From Steroidobacter agaridevorans (GTDB lineage Bacteria > Pseudomonadota > Gammaproteobacteria > Steroidobacterales > Steroidobacteraceae), in assembly GCF_009932555.1 (NCBI RefSeq), contig NZ_BLJO01000005.1, positions 525,556 to 589,555 of the forward strand: DNA of 64,000 nt. Direction: 5' to 3'. Of the stretch, positions 33,885 through 44,856 are shown piece by piece; position 1 is the stretch's first letter; every line of letters begins with the position of its first letter. The translations under genes and the position numbers were made by a program. The notes below the pieces were generated by a model, which had not been told where the DNA came from, did no database searches, and saw only the letters and a list, made by a program, of their open reading frames with translations.

Positions 33885-36038
33885 ATGATCCGCATGCCGC
33901 CCATTCGCAGACACGAGCTCGGGCATTGTCATAAGCAAAAGCCGCACAGCAATCGCAGCGTCGTCGCACTCATCGCTGGCATCGTGCTCGCGGCCTCCGC
34001 GCACGCCGAGCCCTACACCGCGGCCGCGATGTGGCAGCTACAACGACTCGGCACTCCCGATATTTCTCCCGATGGCCGCCTGTCGGTCGTGCCGGTCACG
34101 CGCTTCGACGTCGACAAGAACAAGGGCGACACCGATCTGTGGTTGATACCGACCAAGCCGGGCAAAGCACGCCAGCTCACCAGCTCGGGCGGCTCGGCGT
34201 CATCGCCGGTATGGAGTCCCGACGGCGAGATGATCGCGTTCGTCGGCAAGCGCGGCGACGATAAGCAACAGCAGCTTTATGTCATCGCGGTCAATGGCGG
34301 CGAAGCCCGCCGTGTGACCAATGTTCCGACCGGCGTGATTGCGCCCAAGTGGTTTCCGGATTCGCGACGCATTGCCTTCCTGTCGCAGGTGTGGACCGAT
34401 CTCGACAGCTGGGCCGACATGGACAAGCGCATGACCGAGCGCAATGAAGCGAAAATGACCGCACGGGTGTGGGAGAAAGCGCCGGTCAGCCACTGGGATC
34501 ATTTTCTCGACGATCGCGACACGCACATTTATTCCATCAGCATCGACGGCGGCGAGCCGCAGGCCATCACTCGCAGCGCCGGCGTCTCGCTGGATCGCGC
34601 CGAGCCCGATGGGAATTCTTACGACATCTCGCCGGACGGCGCCGAGGTGGCGTTCGCGGTCAACAACGACCCCAGCGGCATCGATCCGAACTTCGATATT
34701 TTCACACTGCCGGTGGAAGGCGGCTCGCCGCAGAATCTCACCAATCTGACCAAGGACAATACCGGCGACGACACCGTGCCGCTGTACAGTCCGGACGGTC
34801 GGTCGCTCGCGTTCCGTCGCCAGGTGATCAAAGATTTCTACGCCGACCGCGCGCGACTCATGTTGTATGACCGTCGTGGCAGCAAGCTGCGCAATCTCAC
34901 CGAAGAGTGGGACCGTTCCGCCGACGGCCTGGTGTGGTCGCCCGACAGCTCGGCGCTGTTCGGCGCAATCGATGACGCTGGCACGCGTCGCATTTATCGC
35001 TTCGATATCGGCGGCGGCGAACCGAAGGCCGTGACTCGCGAGCACAGCTTCGACTCGCTCGCCATCGCGGGCAGCGGGCCGGTGATCGTCGGCCTGCGCC
35101 AAAGCTTCACCGAACCGCCGACGCTCGTGAGCATCATCGCGCGCACCGGGGCGGCCACGAAGTTGTCGGACTTCAATGACCCCGTGCTGGCGCGGCTCAC
35201 TCCGGGTAAGGTCGAAAGCGTCACCTATAAAGGCGCCAACAACGAAGACGTGCAGATGTGGGTGGTCTATCCGCCGAACTTCACGCCGGATCGCAAGTGG
35301 CCGCTCTATCTGCTCCTGCACGGCGGCCCGCACAACGGCGTCACCGATGCTTACCAATGGCGCTGGAATGCGCAGGTGTTCGCGAACTGGGGCTATGTCA
35401 CGGCCTGGCACAATTTCCATGGCTCGAGCGGCTTCGGCCAGGCGTGGACCGATTCCATCACCAAGGAATCGATGGCCATGCCTTATGAGGACACCATCAA
35501 GGCGACCGAGTGGTTCCGTGCCCAGCCGTGGTTGGACACTGAACGAATGGCCGCTGGCGGTGGCAGTTACGGCGGGTATCTTGCGTCTTCATTGTTGGGC
35601 AAGCCGCATCCGTTCAAAACATTGGTGGCGCACGCAGCGGTGTACAACTCCTACACTCAATACAGCAGCGACTATGGCGCGGACAAGAAACGTTACGGCG
35701 AATTCTGGGACGACGTCGAGCGCTTCTCGCGCAACTCGCCGCACACCTTCGCGGCGAACTTCAACACGCCGACGCTGGTGATCCACGGCCAGCTCGACCG
35801 GCGCGTGCCGGTGAATCACGGCCTGGAGCTGTTCAATGTGCTGCAGAATCGTGGCGTGCCCAGCAAGCTGGTGTACTTCCCCGACGAGAACCACTGGATC
35901 CTGAAGCCGCAGAACTCGTTGTTCTGGTACGAGACCTCGCGGCAGTGGCTGGAAAAATATGTGCGACCGGGCCCGGGCGACGCCAGCGCGGTGTCGGCGG
36001 CTCCGAGCGAGTCGAGTCAAAACAAGGTGTCACAATGA
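33885..36038 (+). CDS. S9-family prolyl oligopeptidase (acyl-aminoacyl/dipeptidyl peptidase type)
   Basis: A 717-residue exported protease. The N-terminus has a signal peptide ('VVALIAGIVLAASAHAEP'). Residues 40-430 form a WD-like beta-propeller ('PDISPDGRLSVVPVTRFDVD', 'SPVWSPDGEMIAFVGK'). The catalytic domain (about 440-700) has 'LYLLLHGGPHNGV', the Ser elbow 'AAGGGSYGGYLASS' (Ser near 560), Asp in 'HGQLDRRVPVNHG' and His in 'PDENHWIL'. It should cleave short peptides in the periplasm. GAGG lies seven bases before the start ATG. The stop overlaps the next gene (ATGA), indicating translational coupling. Confidence 0.93.
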   Translation: MIRMPPIRRHELGHCHKQKPHSNRSVVALIAGIVLAASAHAEPYTAAAMWQLQRLGTPDISPDGRLSVVPVTRFDVDKNKGDTDLWLIPTKPGKARQLTSSGGSASSPVWSPDGEMIAFVGKRGDDKQQQLYVIAVNGGEARRVTNVPTGVIAPKWFPDSRRIAFLSQVWTDLDSWADMDKRMTERNEAKMTARVWEKAPVSHWDHFLDDRDTHIYSISIDGGEPQAITRSAGVSLDRAEPDGNSYDISPDGAEVAFAVNNDPSGIDPNFDIFTLPVEGGSPQNLTNLTKDNTGDDTVPLYSPDGRSLAFRRQVIKDFYADRARLMLYDRRGSKLRNLTEEWDRSADGLVWSPDSSALFGAIDDAGTRRIYRFDIGGGEPKAVTREHSFDSLAIAGSGPVIVGLRQSFTEPPTLVSIIARTGAATKLSDFNDPVLARLTPGKVESVTYKGANNEDVQMWVVYPPNFTPDRKWPLYLLLHGGPHNGVTDAYQWRWNAQVFANWGYVTAWHNFHGSSGFGQAWTDSITKESMAMPYEDTIKATEWFRAQPWLDTERMAAGGGSYGGYLASSLLGKPHPFKTLVAHAAVYNSYTQYSSDYGADKKRYGEFWDDVERFSRNSPHTFAANFNTPTLVIHGQLDRRVPVNHGLELFNVLQNRGVPSKLVYFPDENHWILKPQNSLFWYETSRQWLEKYVRPGPGDASAVSAAPSESSQNKVSQ

Positions 36039-37135
36039 GCATCTCGATCAATCGACGTGAAGCGCTGCTGATGGCTGGAGCGGCAACGCTGCTGGCGGGA
36101 GAAACATTCGCGGCGGAGCCGAAGGTGAAACCCATGAAAGTGCTGATCCTCGGCGGCACCGGTATCAGCGGTCCGCATCTGGTGCGCGAGCTGCGCGCCG
36201 CCGGTCACCAGCTCACGCTGCTGAATCGCGGCAAGCGCAATCCTGGCTTGTTCAAGGATGTGGAAACTTTGATCGGCGACCGCGCCGGGCCGCTCGATGT
36301 GCTCAAAGGCCGCGATTGGGATGTGGTCGTCGACAACTCCGGCTACTTCCCCAAGCAGGTGAAGCTCAGCGCCGAATTGTTGAAGGGCCATACTCAGCAC
36401 TACATTTATGTGTCGAGCATTTCGGCCTACGCCGATCTGACGCCGCCGGGCATCGACGAAGATTACCAGCTGGCGGAGCTGAAGGATCCCGACGCCACCG
36501 AGATCAGCAACGACAACTACGGCGGACTCAAGGCCGCCTGCGAAAAAGTCGTCGAGCAAACATTCGGCGACAACCAGGCGGTGATCCGTCCTTCCTATAT
36601 CGTCGGGCCGGGCGACTCGTCGGATCGTTTCACCTACTGGCCGGTGCGAGTGGCTCGCGGTGGCGAAGTGTTGGCGCCGGGCACGGCGGCCGACACGGTG
36701 CAATTCATCGACGTGCGTGACATGGCCGACTTCATGCGCGCCTGCGTCGAGCGCAAGATCAAAGGCCGTTACAACCTTTGCAATCCGCCGGGCGCCGTGA
36801 CCATGGGCGAACTGCTCGACGCCAGCAAGCGTATTTCCAAATCGAACGCGTCGTTCACCTGGGCGAGCCAGTCGTTCATCGAGCAGCAGAAACTGGTCGA
36901 GAACGGCGAAATTCCGATCTGGGCGCCGCCGGTCGGCAAGGAAGCGGGTGCGACGCTGGTCAGCTCGGCGCGAGCCGTCGCGCAGGGCCTGCGATTCCGC
37001 GATCTGGATACAACCATCAAAGACACGCTCGCCTGGCACGAGCAGCGCCCGGCCGAGCAGAAGGCCAAATTGCGCGCTGGCCTCACTGCGGACCGCGAAG
37101 CCGAGCTGCTCAAGCAACTCAAGGCGCTGGCTTGA
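36035..37135 (+). CDS. NAD-dependent epimerase/dehydratase family protein with Tat-like signal
   Basis: A 366-residue protein whose ATG overlaps the peptidase stop in ATGA. The N-terminus 'INRREALLMAGAATLLAGET' is a twin-arginine-like signal, as in many exported cofactor enzymes. The mature part is an extended short-chain reductase fold with Rossmann motif 'VLILGGTGISGPHLVREL', followed by 'YIYVSSISAYADL' and 'NYGGLKAACEKVV', an SDR-type Ser-Tyr-Lys-like arrangement. It has similarity in style to sugar-nucleotide epimerases and chloroplast RNA-binding epimerase-like proteins, but substrate is not deducible. Co-export with the S9 peptidase is notable. Confidence 0.87.
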   Translation: MSISINRREALLMAGAATLLAGETFAAEPKVKPMKVLILGGTGISGPHLVRELRAAGHQLTLLNRGKRNPGLFKDVETLIGDRAGPLDVLKGRDWDVVVDNSGYFPKQVKLSAELLKGHTQHYIYVSSISAYADLTPPGIDEDYQLAELKDPDATEISNDNYGGLKAACEKVVEQTFGDNQAVIRPSYIVGPGDSSDRFTYWPVRVARGGEVLAPGTAADTVQFIDVRDMADFMRACVERKIKGRYNLCNPPGAVTMGELLDASKRISKSNASFTWASQSFIEQQKLVENGEIPIWAPPVGKEAGATLVSSARAVAQGLRFRDLDTTIKDTLAWHEQRPAEQKAKLRAGLTADREAELLKQLKALA

Positions 37136-37163
37136 GCGCCCACGCGCTGATGTGACATATGAC

Positions 37164-37188
37164 CGGCGGCCGTCATCAATGGCCGCCG
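37164..37188. terminator. Stem-loop after the epimerase gene
   Basis: CGGCGGCC and GGCCGCCG form a perfect 8-bp stem with a 9-base loop, 28 bases after the stop. There is no T tract, so it is at best a weak or factor-dependent terminator, or an mRNA 3'-end stabiliser. Confidence 0.4.
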
Positions 37189-37277
37189 ATCATCCAAGTG
37201 AGGGCATCGGCCGAACAGAAGTGATGGACTCTCGTCGCCGCTGGAGTGACGATAGAGATCTGCTTCTGGAGACTGTC

Positions 37278-38186
37278 ATGTCGTCACTTGTCATCCGCTC
37301 AGCAGCCCGTTTCCCCACCGCTCGCGTCGCTCTCAGCTGTGTCGCGCTCGCCGTGCTCAGCGCCTGTAGCCGCGGCGGTGAACAAGCCTCCACCTTGCCC
37401 AGCGAGCCGGCGGAATTGACCTGGGCACGCACCGCCTTGGAACGCAATCCTCGTTACGAAGTGCTGGCGAGTGACACACAGACCAAAGTGTTCACGGTCC
37501 GCGACCGCTCGACCGGTCAGGTTCAGACCATCAACCTGAACGATCTCGCCGCCGCACCGATTGCGCAGTTGAAATCGGCGTCCGTGGCATCCGCGACACC
37601 CTTGCCCGCTCCGGAAGCGACGACGGCCGCAATGCCGGCCGCTCCAGCAGCGGCGGCTGCGCCAGCAAGTCCGGCCGCGCCCGCTGAGCCGGCGCAAGTC
37701 GTCGACAACTCACCGGCCGCCGCAGCCGAGCGAGCTCAGGCCGCCGAATCGAACTACACGATCGATCGCACTGGCGGGACGCTGCGTGTCTCCGGTCCTG
37801 GCGTCAGCATCGTCAGCTCCGGCCGAGGCGACGCTTCGACTCGATCGAATGCGGCCGGCGTCCGGGCCAGCGAGCCCATCATCTGCGAAGGCAAGCGCAT
37901 GCTGAAGCTCGATGACCGCAAGATGTACGTGGAAGGTGACGCGATCATCGCCCGCGGCGGCTGCGAGCTGTACATCACCAACAGCACCATCGTGGCTACC
38001 GGCACGGGTTTGATCGTCGAAGACGCCATCGTGCACGTCGCCAACAGTCATATCGAAGGACAGAACGGTTCGTTCAACGCCACCGATCGCGCCAAGATGT
38101 TCGTGCGCACCTCTACTTTCGAGGGCGTGCCGCGCCGGGCGGAGTTCGCGAGCGTGCTCGACCAGGGTGGCAATCAGTACCGATGA
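37278..38186 (+). CDS. Lipoprotein with Ala/Pro-rich linker and C-terminal beta-repeat region
   Basis: ATG 37278 with GGAG six bases upstream gives 302 residues; longer frames are rejected because they would bury the lipoprotein signal ('VALSCVALAVLSAC', Cys 30). The N-terminal 70 mature residues include 'NPRYEVLASDTQTKVFTVRD'. A low-complexity Ala/Pro linker follows (about 110-160). The last 110 residues have a regular beta pattern ('MYVEGDAIIARGGCELYITN', 'STIVATGTGLIVEDAIVHVA') suggestive of a short right-handed beta-helix. No family name. It is probably an outer-membrane or periplasmic lipoprotein with a C-terminal binding module. Confidence 0.75.
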   Translation: MSSLVIRSAARFPTARVALSCVALAVLSACSRGGEQASTLPSEPAELTWARTALERNPRYEVLASDTQTKVFTVRDRSTGQVQTINLNDLAAAPIAQLKSASVASATPLPAPEATTAAMPAAPAAAAAPASPAAPAEPAQVVDNSPAAAAERAQAAESNYTIDRTGGTLRVSGPGVSIVSSGRGDASTRSNAAGVRASEPIICEGKRMLKLDDRKMYVEGDAIIARGGCELYITNSTIVATGTGLIVEDAIVHVANSHIEGQNGSFNATDRAKMFVRTSTFEGVPRRAEFASVLDQGGNQYR

Positions 38187-38226
38187 TTGGCGATTGATGC
38201 CGCGGCGGCACTAAACTAGCGCCGCC

Positions 38227-39774
38227 GTGCAAGCTCAGACCAACACCGAACACCCAACACCTGACCGTTTTCTCACCGCCCGCCGCGTGGCGGGCTTGCT
38301 CCTGCTCGCCGCGCTGGTCTCGTGGCCCATTCTTCGCAGCTGCACGCCCGAAACACCGGAGCCGGTCATTCCTCCTCCGCCGGTGCGCGAGGAATTCCAC
38401 GCCTCCAAGCCTCTGCGCCTGCAGTTGCAGAGCGAAGCAGAGAACGCCGACATCGCGTGGCTGCGCTACGAGCTCAACCATCTGCTGACTCGCGGCAAGA
38501 TGCACATGTCCGCGGTCTCCATCGATCCCGCCGATCCCAAAGTATTCACGTTGCGCGTAACGCTAGGCGCAGACGGCAAGCAGGCGAAGCTCGCATTGAT
38601 TGCGCCGGACGAGCACGTCGATCGAGAGAGCCCGCTGCCGTTGCCGGATGACACTCGTCTCGCAACCATCGGTGCGTTCGCGACGGCGCTGCCCCGTTTT
38701 CTCAACGCTGCGCATACGACCGGCGATTGGGTCTCACTCATCGGCACTGACGACGCCAAGGCGTACGACACGTTTCTCAATACTTCGCTCGAATGGTCGG
38801 GCTCGCAAAGCGCGGGCTTCACACAACCGCCCGCAGCTCCGAGTCGCGCGCGCTCGGTCGAGAGGCTCGAGTCGCTGATTCGCAGTCAGCCGAAGTTCGC
38901 GCGTGCGTGGGGCGCGCTCGCCGCTGGCTATCTGAGCCTGGGCGGCGAAGACGAAGAATCGCTGACGCAGCTGGCCGAGAGCAGCGCCGAACACGCTCTC
39001 ACCCTCGATGAAGAAATCGCCGATGCGCACGCCGCGCTCGGTCTCGCCCATTTACGACGCAATGAATGGGTCGCCGCTCGCGAGCAATTCGAGCGTGCGC
39101 TGACGCTCGACGTGCAAACCGGCGCGGCGCTCGAAGGTCTTGCCTGTCTGCTCGTGGATGCCGGAAGGTACAAGGAAGCAGCGCCGTTCGCCGCTCAAGC
39201 CGTCGCTGTCCAGCCGCAGAGCATCGGCGCGAACGAATGTTTCTCGTACACGCTCACGACGACACCTGCTCCGCCGTCGATCCAATCGACACCGTCGCCG
39301 GTACGCGCGCTCGAAGCCATGCTCGCTGGCGACAATCCGTCCGCAAAAGAAATATTGCGCGGCGCGCTGAGCACTCAGGATTTCAATCGCTGGGGCGAGC
39401 CGCTGCTGCTCGCGGCGGACAATCGCCGCCACATTCCACAAGCTCTGCAGGCGGTGACGCTCGCAGCGAGCGAGCAGCAGATCGATCCGTCGACTGAAAT
39501 TCTCTGTGGCACGGCGTTGAAACAACCCGACTTCGTCTTCAACCGCATGTCCCGGCTGCAGCGCCAGGGCGAACGATTGCCGCTGCGTGTGCTGTGGATG
39601 CCGCAAACAAAATTCTTGCGCCAGCATCCGCGCTTCGAACAAGTAGTGAGCGCTGCGGGCCTGCCGGCGTTCTGGCAAGAGCAAGGCGTTGCGGACGTTT
39701 GCGCTTCGGAACCGCAGCTCTACGGCTGCAAGGCGCATTCGGCAACTGTGACTAAACCGGGCGCCAGGCGCTGA
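38227..39774 (+). CDS. Membrane-anchored TPR protein
   Basis: A 515-residue protein starting at GTG 38227; no ATG in a suitable position precedes the membrane anchor. Residues 19-38 form one span ('RRVAGLLLLAALVSWPILRS'), followed by a Pro-rich linker. After about residue 210 there are tetratricopeptide units ('SLGGEDEESLTQLAESSAEH', 'DAHAALGLAHLRRNEWVAAR', 'EQFERALTLDVQTGAALEGL'). An N-in topology with the TPRs in the periplasm is inferred. Two Cys pairs near the C-terminus ('VADVCASEPQLYGC') could form a disulfide. It probably scaffolds other proteins; partner unknown. Confidence 0.75.
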   Translation: MQAQTNTEHPTPDRFLTARRVAGLLLLAALVSWPILRSCTPETPEPVIPPPPVREEFHASKPLRLQLQSEAENADIAWLRYELNHLLTRGKMHMSAVSIDPADPKVFTLRVTLGADGKQAKLALIAPDEHVDRESPLPLPDDTRLATIGAFATALPRFLNAAHTTGDWVSLIGTDDAKAYDTFLNTSLEWSGSQSAGFTQPPAAPSRARSVERLESLIRSQPKFARAWGALAAGYLSLGGEDEESLTQLAESSAEHALTLDEEIADAHAALGLAHLRRNEWVAAREQFERALTLDVQTGAALEGLACLLVDAGRYKEAAPFAAQAVAVQPQSIGANECFSYTLTTTPAPPSIQSTPSPVRALEAMLAGDNPSAKEILRGALSTQDFNRWGEPLLLAADNRRHIPQALQAVTLAASEQQIDPSTEILCGTALKQPDFVFNRMSRLQRQGERLPLRVLWMPQTKFLRQHPRFEQVVSAAGLPAFWQEQGVADVCASEPQLYGCKAHSATVTKPGARR

Positions 39775-39976
39775 TTGTCGGACCATCCGACCGCGCTAAC
39801 TCATTGATTACCCGTTGGTAACCAACCCGCGCTGCGGAATACTTTGCACTGCGGTAAAGCGCGCGAAAGTGCGCCATAATGCCGGCCCCGCGACGTCGAC
39901 AAGCAGGGCGGAACGAATCCGTCAGCCGCGTCATTCCGCCTCGCGGATCGATCAATCATCAACAGGAGACGCACCG

Positions 39977-42058
<2,082 letters not shown>

Positions 42059-42078
42059 ACAACCGATAGGAATATCCC

Positions 42079-43281
42079 ATGCGTGAAGCAGTCATTGTTT
42101 CCACCGCGCGCACGCCGATCGGCAAGGCCTATCGGGGCGCATTCAACAACACTCAAGGCCAGGAGCTCGCCGGCCACGCGATCGCCGAAGCGGTGAAGCG
42201 CGCCGGCATCGACGGCGCCCTGATCGAAGACGTGATTCTGGGCTGCGCCTTGCAGCAGGGCTCGACGGGCGGCAACGTCGCGCGTCAGGCGCTGCTGCGC
42301 GCCGGCTTGCCGGTCACCGTGTCCGGCATGAGCATGGATCGTCAGTGCTCGTCGGGCTTGATGGCGATTGCCACCGCGGCCAAACAGATCGTTCACGACG
42401 GCATGCAGATCGCCGTCGGCGGCGGCGTCGAATCGATCTCGCTGGTCCAGAACGACAAGGTCAACAAGTTCCGCGCCGCCGATCCGTGGCTGGTCAAGAA
42501 CATTCCGCAGATCTATATGACGATGATCGAGACTGCGGAAATCGTCGCCGAGCGCTACGGCGTAAGCCGCGAAGCCCAGGATGAATATGCATTGCAGTCT
42601 CAGCAGCGCACGGCGACGGCTCAATCCGAGGGCCGTTTCGACGCCGAGATCGCACAGCTGCCCTCGACGATGATACTGACCGACAAGGAGACCGGCGCCA
42701 CGTCCGAGAAGGCCGTGAACCTGAAGCTCGACGAAGGCAACCGCCCGCAGACCACGCTGGCCGATCTGCAGAAGCTGCAGCCGGTGTTCAAGAACGGTCA
42801 GCGCATCAAGGAAGGCAAGTTCATCACCGCCGGCAATGCTTCGCAGCTCTCCGACGGCGCAGCCGCCTGCGTGCTGATGGAAGCCAAGGAAGCGGAGCAG
42901 CGCGGCCTGAAGCCGCTCGGCGCCTATCGCGGCATGACGGTCGCGGCCTGCGATCCGGACGAGATGGGCATCGGCCCGGTGTTCGCCGTGCCGAAGCTGC
43001 TGAAGCAGCACGGCTTGAAGATGGACGACATCGGCATTTGGGAATTGAACGAGGCGTTCGCGAGCCAGGTGCTGTACATCCGTGACAAGCTCGGCATCCC
43101 CAACGACAAGCTCAACGTGTCCGGTGGCGCCATCTCCATCGGCCACCCGTACGGCATGTCCGGCGCTCGTATGACAGGCCACCTGCTGATCGAAGGCAAG
43201 CGTCGCGGCGCCAAGTACGGCATCGTGACCATGTGCGTCGGCGGCGGCATGGGCGCTGCCGGCCTGTTCGAAATTTTTTAG
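42079..43281 (+). CDS. Acetyl-CoA C-acyltransferase (thiolase)
   Basis: A 400-residue thiolase. The nucleophilic Cys 90 is in '[15 protein letters not shown]'. The second half has '[11 protein letters not shown]', the His motif '[17 protein letters not shown]' and the second Cys in '[16 protein letters not shown]'. The enzyme cleaves 3-ketoacyl-CoA to acetyl-CoA and a shortened acyl-CoA, the last step of the beta-oxidation cycle. It lies 20 bases after the bifunctional FadB/EHHADH-like gene with AGGA before the ATG. A strong terminator follows 65 bases later. Confidence 0.95.
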   Translation: MREAVIVSTARTPIGKAYRGAFNNTQGQELAGHAIAEAVKRAGIDGALIEDVILGCALQQGSTGGNVARQALLRAGLPVTVSGMSMDRQCSSGLMAIATAAKQIVHDGMQIAVGGGVESISLVQNDKVNKFRAADPWLVKNIPQIYMTMIETAEIVAERYGVSREAQDEYALQSQQRTATAQSEGRFDAEIAQLPSTMILTDKETGATSEKAVNLKLDEGNRPQTTLADLQKLQPVFKNGQRIKEGKFITAGNASQLSDGAAACVLMEAKEAEQRGLKPLGAYRGMTVAACDPDEMGIGPVFAVPKLLKQHGLKMDDIGIWELNEAFASQVLYIRDKLGIPNDKLNVSGGAISIGHPYGMSGARMTGHLLIEGKRRGAKYGIVTMCVGGGMGAAGLFEIF

Positions 43282-43315
43282 GTCGAAATCTTCTAAACTT
43301 CGGAACCAACGCTGG

Positions 43316-43327
43316 GACCGATCGGTC
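43316..43327. promoter_or_regulatory. Palindromic candidate operator
   Basis: A perfect 12-bp palindrome GACCGATCGGTC, extended to 18 bp with one mismatch pair. It lies between the thiolase stop and the terminator, about 160 bases before the tandem TetR gene. TetR-family operators are palindromic, so it may be a binding site of that regulator; this is inference. Confidence 0.35.
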
Positions 43328-43345
43328 TCAACGGCAGGAAATCAG

Positions 43346-43376
43346 GGGCGGGACGCGTGCATCCCGCCCTTTTTTA
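43346..43376 (+). terminator. Intrinsic terminator after the beta-oxidation operon
   Basis: GGGCGGGA (43346-43353) and TCCCGCCC (43362-43369) form a perfect 8-bp stem with an 8-base loop, followed directly by six T residues and then ATTTT. Confidence 0.92.
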
Positions 43377-43485
43377 TTTTTTGAGATGCAGGGCGTGTGG
43401 AACCGGTGGACAAGCCCCGAAGGATGCTGCACAAAGAGAGGCGAATGCCCACAGCGACGTGAGCGCTCCTCGGAGATCACCGCGG

Positions 43486-44757
43486 ATGTCTGCTTCGGAC
43501 AAAGAGGTCACACCGTCGGCGCCACGCGGCCGACCCGCCAAGGCCAGTGGCGGCAATACCAAGTACGCGCGCAAACAACAGGCGATCATCGCTGCCGCCA
43601 GCGAGATCCTGAATCGCGACGGCGTCAAAGGCATGACCCTGGCGAATGTCGCCAGCCAGGTCGGCCTGATCACGACCAGCGTGACTTATTACTTTCGCAA
43701 GAAGGAAGATCTGGCGGTCGCCTGCTTTCTCGACGCCATCGCCCGTGTCGATGCCTTGGTCGAAACTGCCGCGCAGGAACCGGACCCGCCGGCCCGCGTG
43801 GAGCGTCTGCTGAAGCTGTGGCTGGAGCTGCGCTATCGCGTCGTGTCCGGCGAAGAGCCGCCCGTCGCCTTGTTCGGCGACATGCGCACGCTGCAGAAGC
43901 CTCAGCGCACCATCGTCGGCGATGCTTATCGCCGTTTTTTCGGCAGGCTGTGCGCGCTGTTCGAATCGCCTGAATTCGGCTGGATGACGCCGACGCTGCG
44001 CGCCGCCCGGGCGCACATCCTGAGCGAGCAGATCCTGTGGGGCGTGATCTGGCTGCGGCGTTACGACCCCGATGACTTCGGCCGCGTGCACACGCGCATG
44101 TGCGACATCCTGCTGCATGGGTTTGCAGGACCCGGTCGCACCTGGCGGAACGTATCGATCTCGCTGGAGGAGATGCTGCCCGAGGTTCATCAATCCGCTG
44201 CGCAGGAAACATTTCTGATCGCGGCGACGCGGCTGATCAACGAGCGCGGCTATCGCGGCGCCTCGGTCGAGAAAATCTCCGAGCGGCTCAATGTCACCAA
44301 GGGCTCGTTCTATTACCACCACGACGCCAAGGACGATCTGGTTGTGGCCTGTTTCAAGCGCAGCTTCGACACCATGCGGCGCATTCAGCGCACGGTGCTG
44401 ACCCAGAGCGCCGATCACTGGGAGCAACTGTTGACGCTGGCCGCCGCGTTGTTCGCCTATCAAATCTCCGAGCGCGGCCCGCTGTTGCGCACGTCGGCGC
44501 TGGTCGCTCTGCCGCCTTCGATGCGGCAGGAGATGATCGAAGCCTATGGCCAGGTCTCCAACCGGTTCGGCGGCGTGATTGCCGATGGCATCACCGCCGG
44601 CTCGGTCCGCGCGGTCGATCCGATGATCGGAGCGCAGATGTTTTCGGCAACGCTGAATGCCTCGGCGGAATATCGCTGGTGGGTGCCGGGCGCGACCGGC
44701 GAACAGACTCACGAGCTGTATGCGAAGCCCATGCTGATGGGCCTGTTCGCAGAATGA
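43486..44757 (+). CDS. Tandem TetR/AcrR-family regulator (two TetR units fused)
   Basis: ATG 43486 gives 423 residues; upstream in-frame sequence runs through the terminator and is rejected. Residues 28-80 form a TetR helix-turn-helix ('NVASQVGLITTSVTYYFRKK'), followed by an effector-binding helical region. Residues 240-290 form a second TetR helix-turn-helix ('KISERLNVTKGSFYYHHDAK') with its own C-terminal ligand domain. Normal TetR proteins have 190-230 residues and act as dimers; this one carries two complete units in one chain. It follows fatty-acid beta-oxidation genes, so control of that operon by an acyl-CoA-type ligand is a plausible guess. A terminator is shared with the convergent receptor gene. 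Confidence 0.9.
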   Translation: MSASDKEVTPSAPRGRPAKASGGNTKYARKQQAIIAAASEILNRDGVKGMTLANVASQVGLITTSVTYYFRKKEDLAVACFLDAIARVDALVETAAQEPDPPARVERLLKLWLELRYRVVSGEEPPVALFGDMRTLQKPQRTIVGDAYRRFFGRLCALFESPEFGWMTPTLRAARAHILSEQILWGVIWLRRYDPDDFGRVHTRMCDILLHGFAGPGRTWRNVSISLEEMLPEVHQSAAQETFLIAATRLINERGYRGASVEKISERLNVTKGSFYYHHDAKDDLVVACFKRSFDTMRRIQRTVLTQSADHWEQLLTLAAALFAYQISERGPLLRTSALVALPPSMRQEMIEAYGQVSNRFGGVIADGITAGSVRAVDPMIGAQMFSATLNASAEYRWWVPGATGEQTHELYAKPMLMGLFAE

Positions 44758-44772
44758 GCAAAGACGCCCCAT

Positions 44773-44802
44773 AAAAAAGGCGGGGTTCGTCAGAACCCCG
44801 CC
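44773..44802 (-). terminator. Intrinsic terminator of the TonB-dependent receptor gene
   Basis: GGCGGGGTTC (44779-44788) and GAACCCCGCC (44793-44802) form a perfect 10-bp stem with a 4-base loop. Read on the - strand it is followed by six T residues (44778-44773). It also separates the convergent TetR gene. Confidence 0.9.
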
Positions 44803-44856
44803 TCCACCGGCGACCCCATCCGTGATCGCCGATTACTCCTTTTTCAAACGCTTCCG

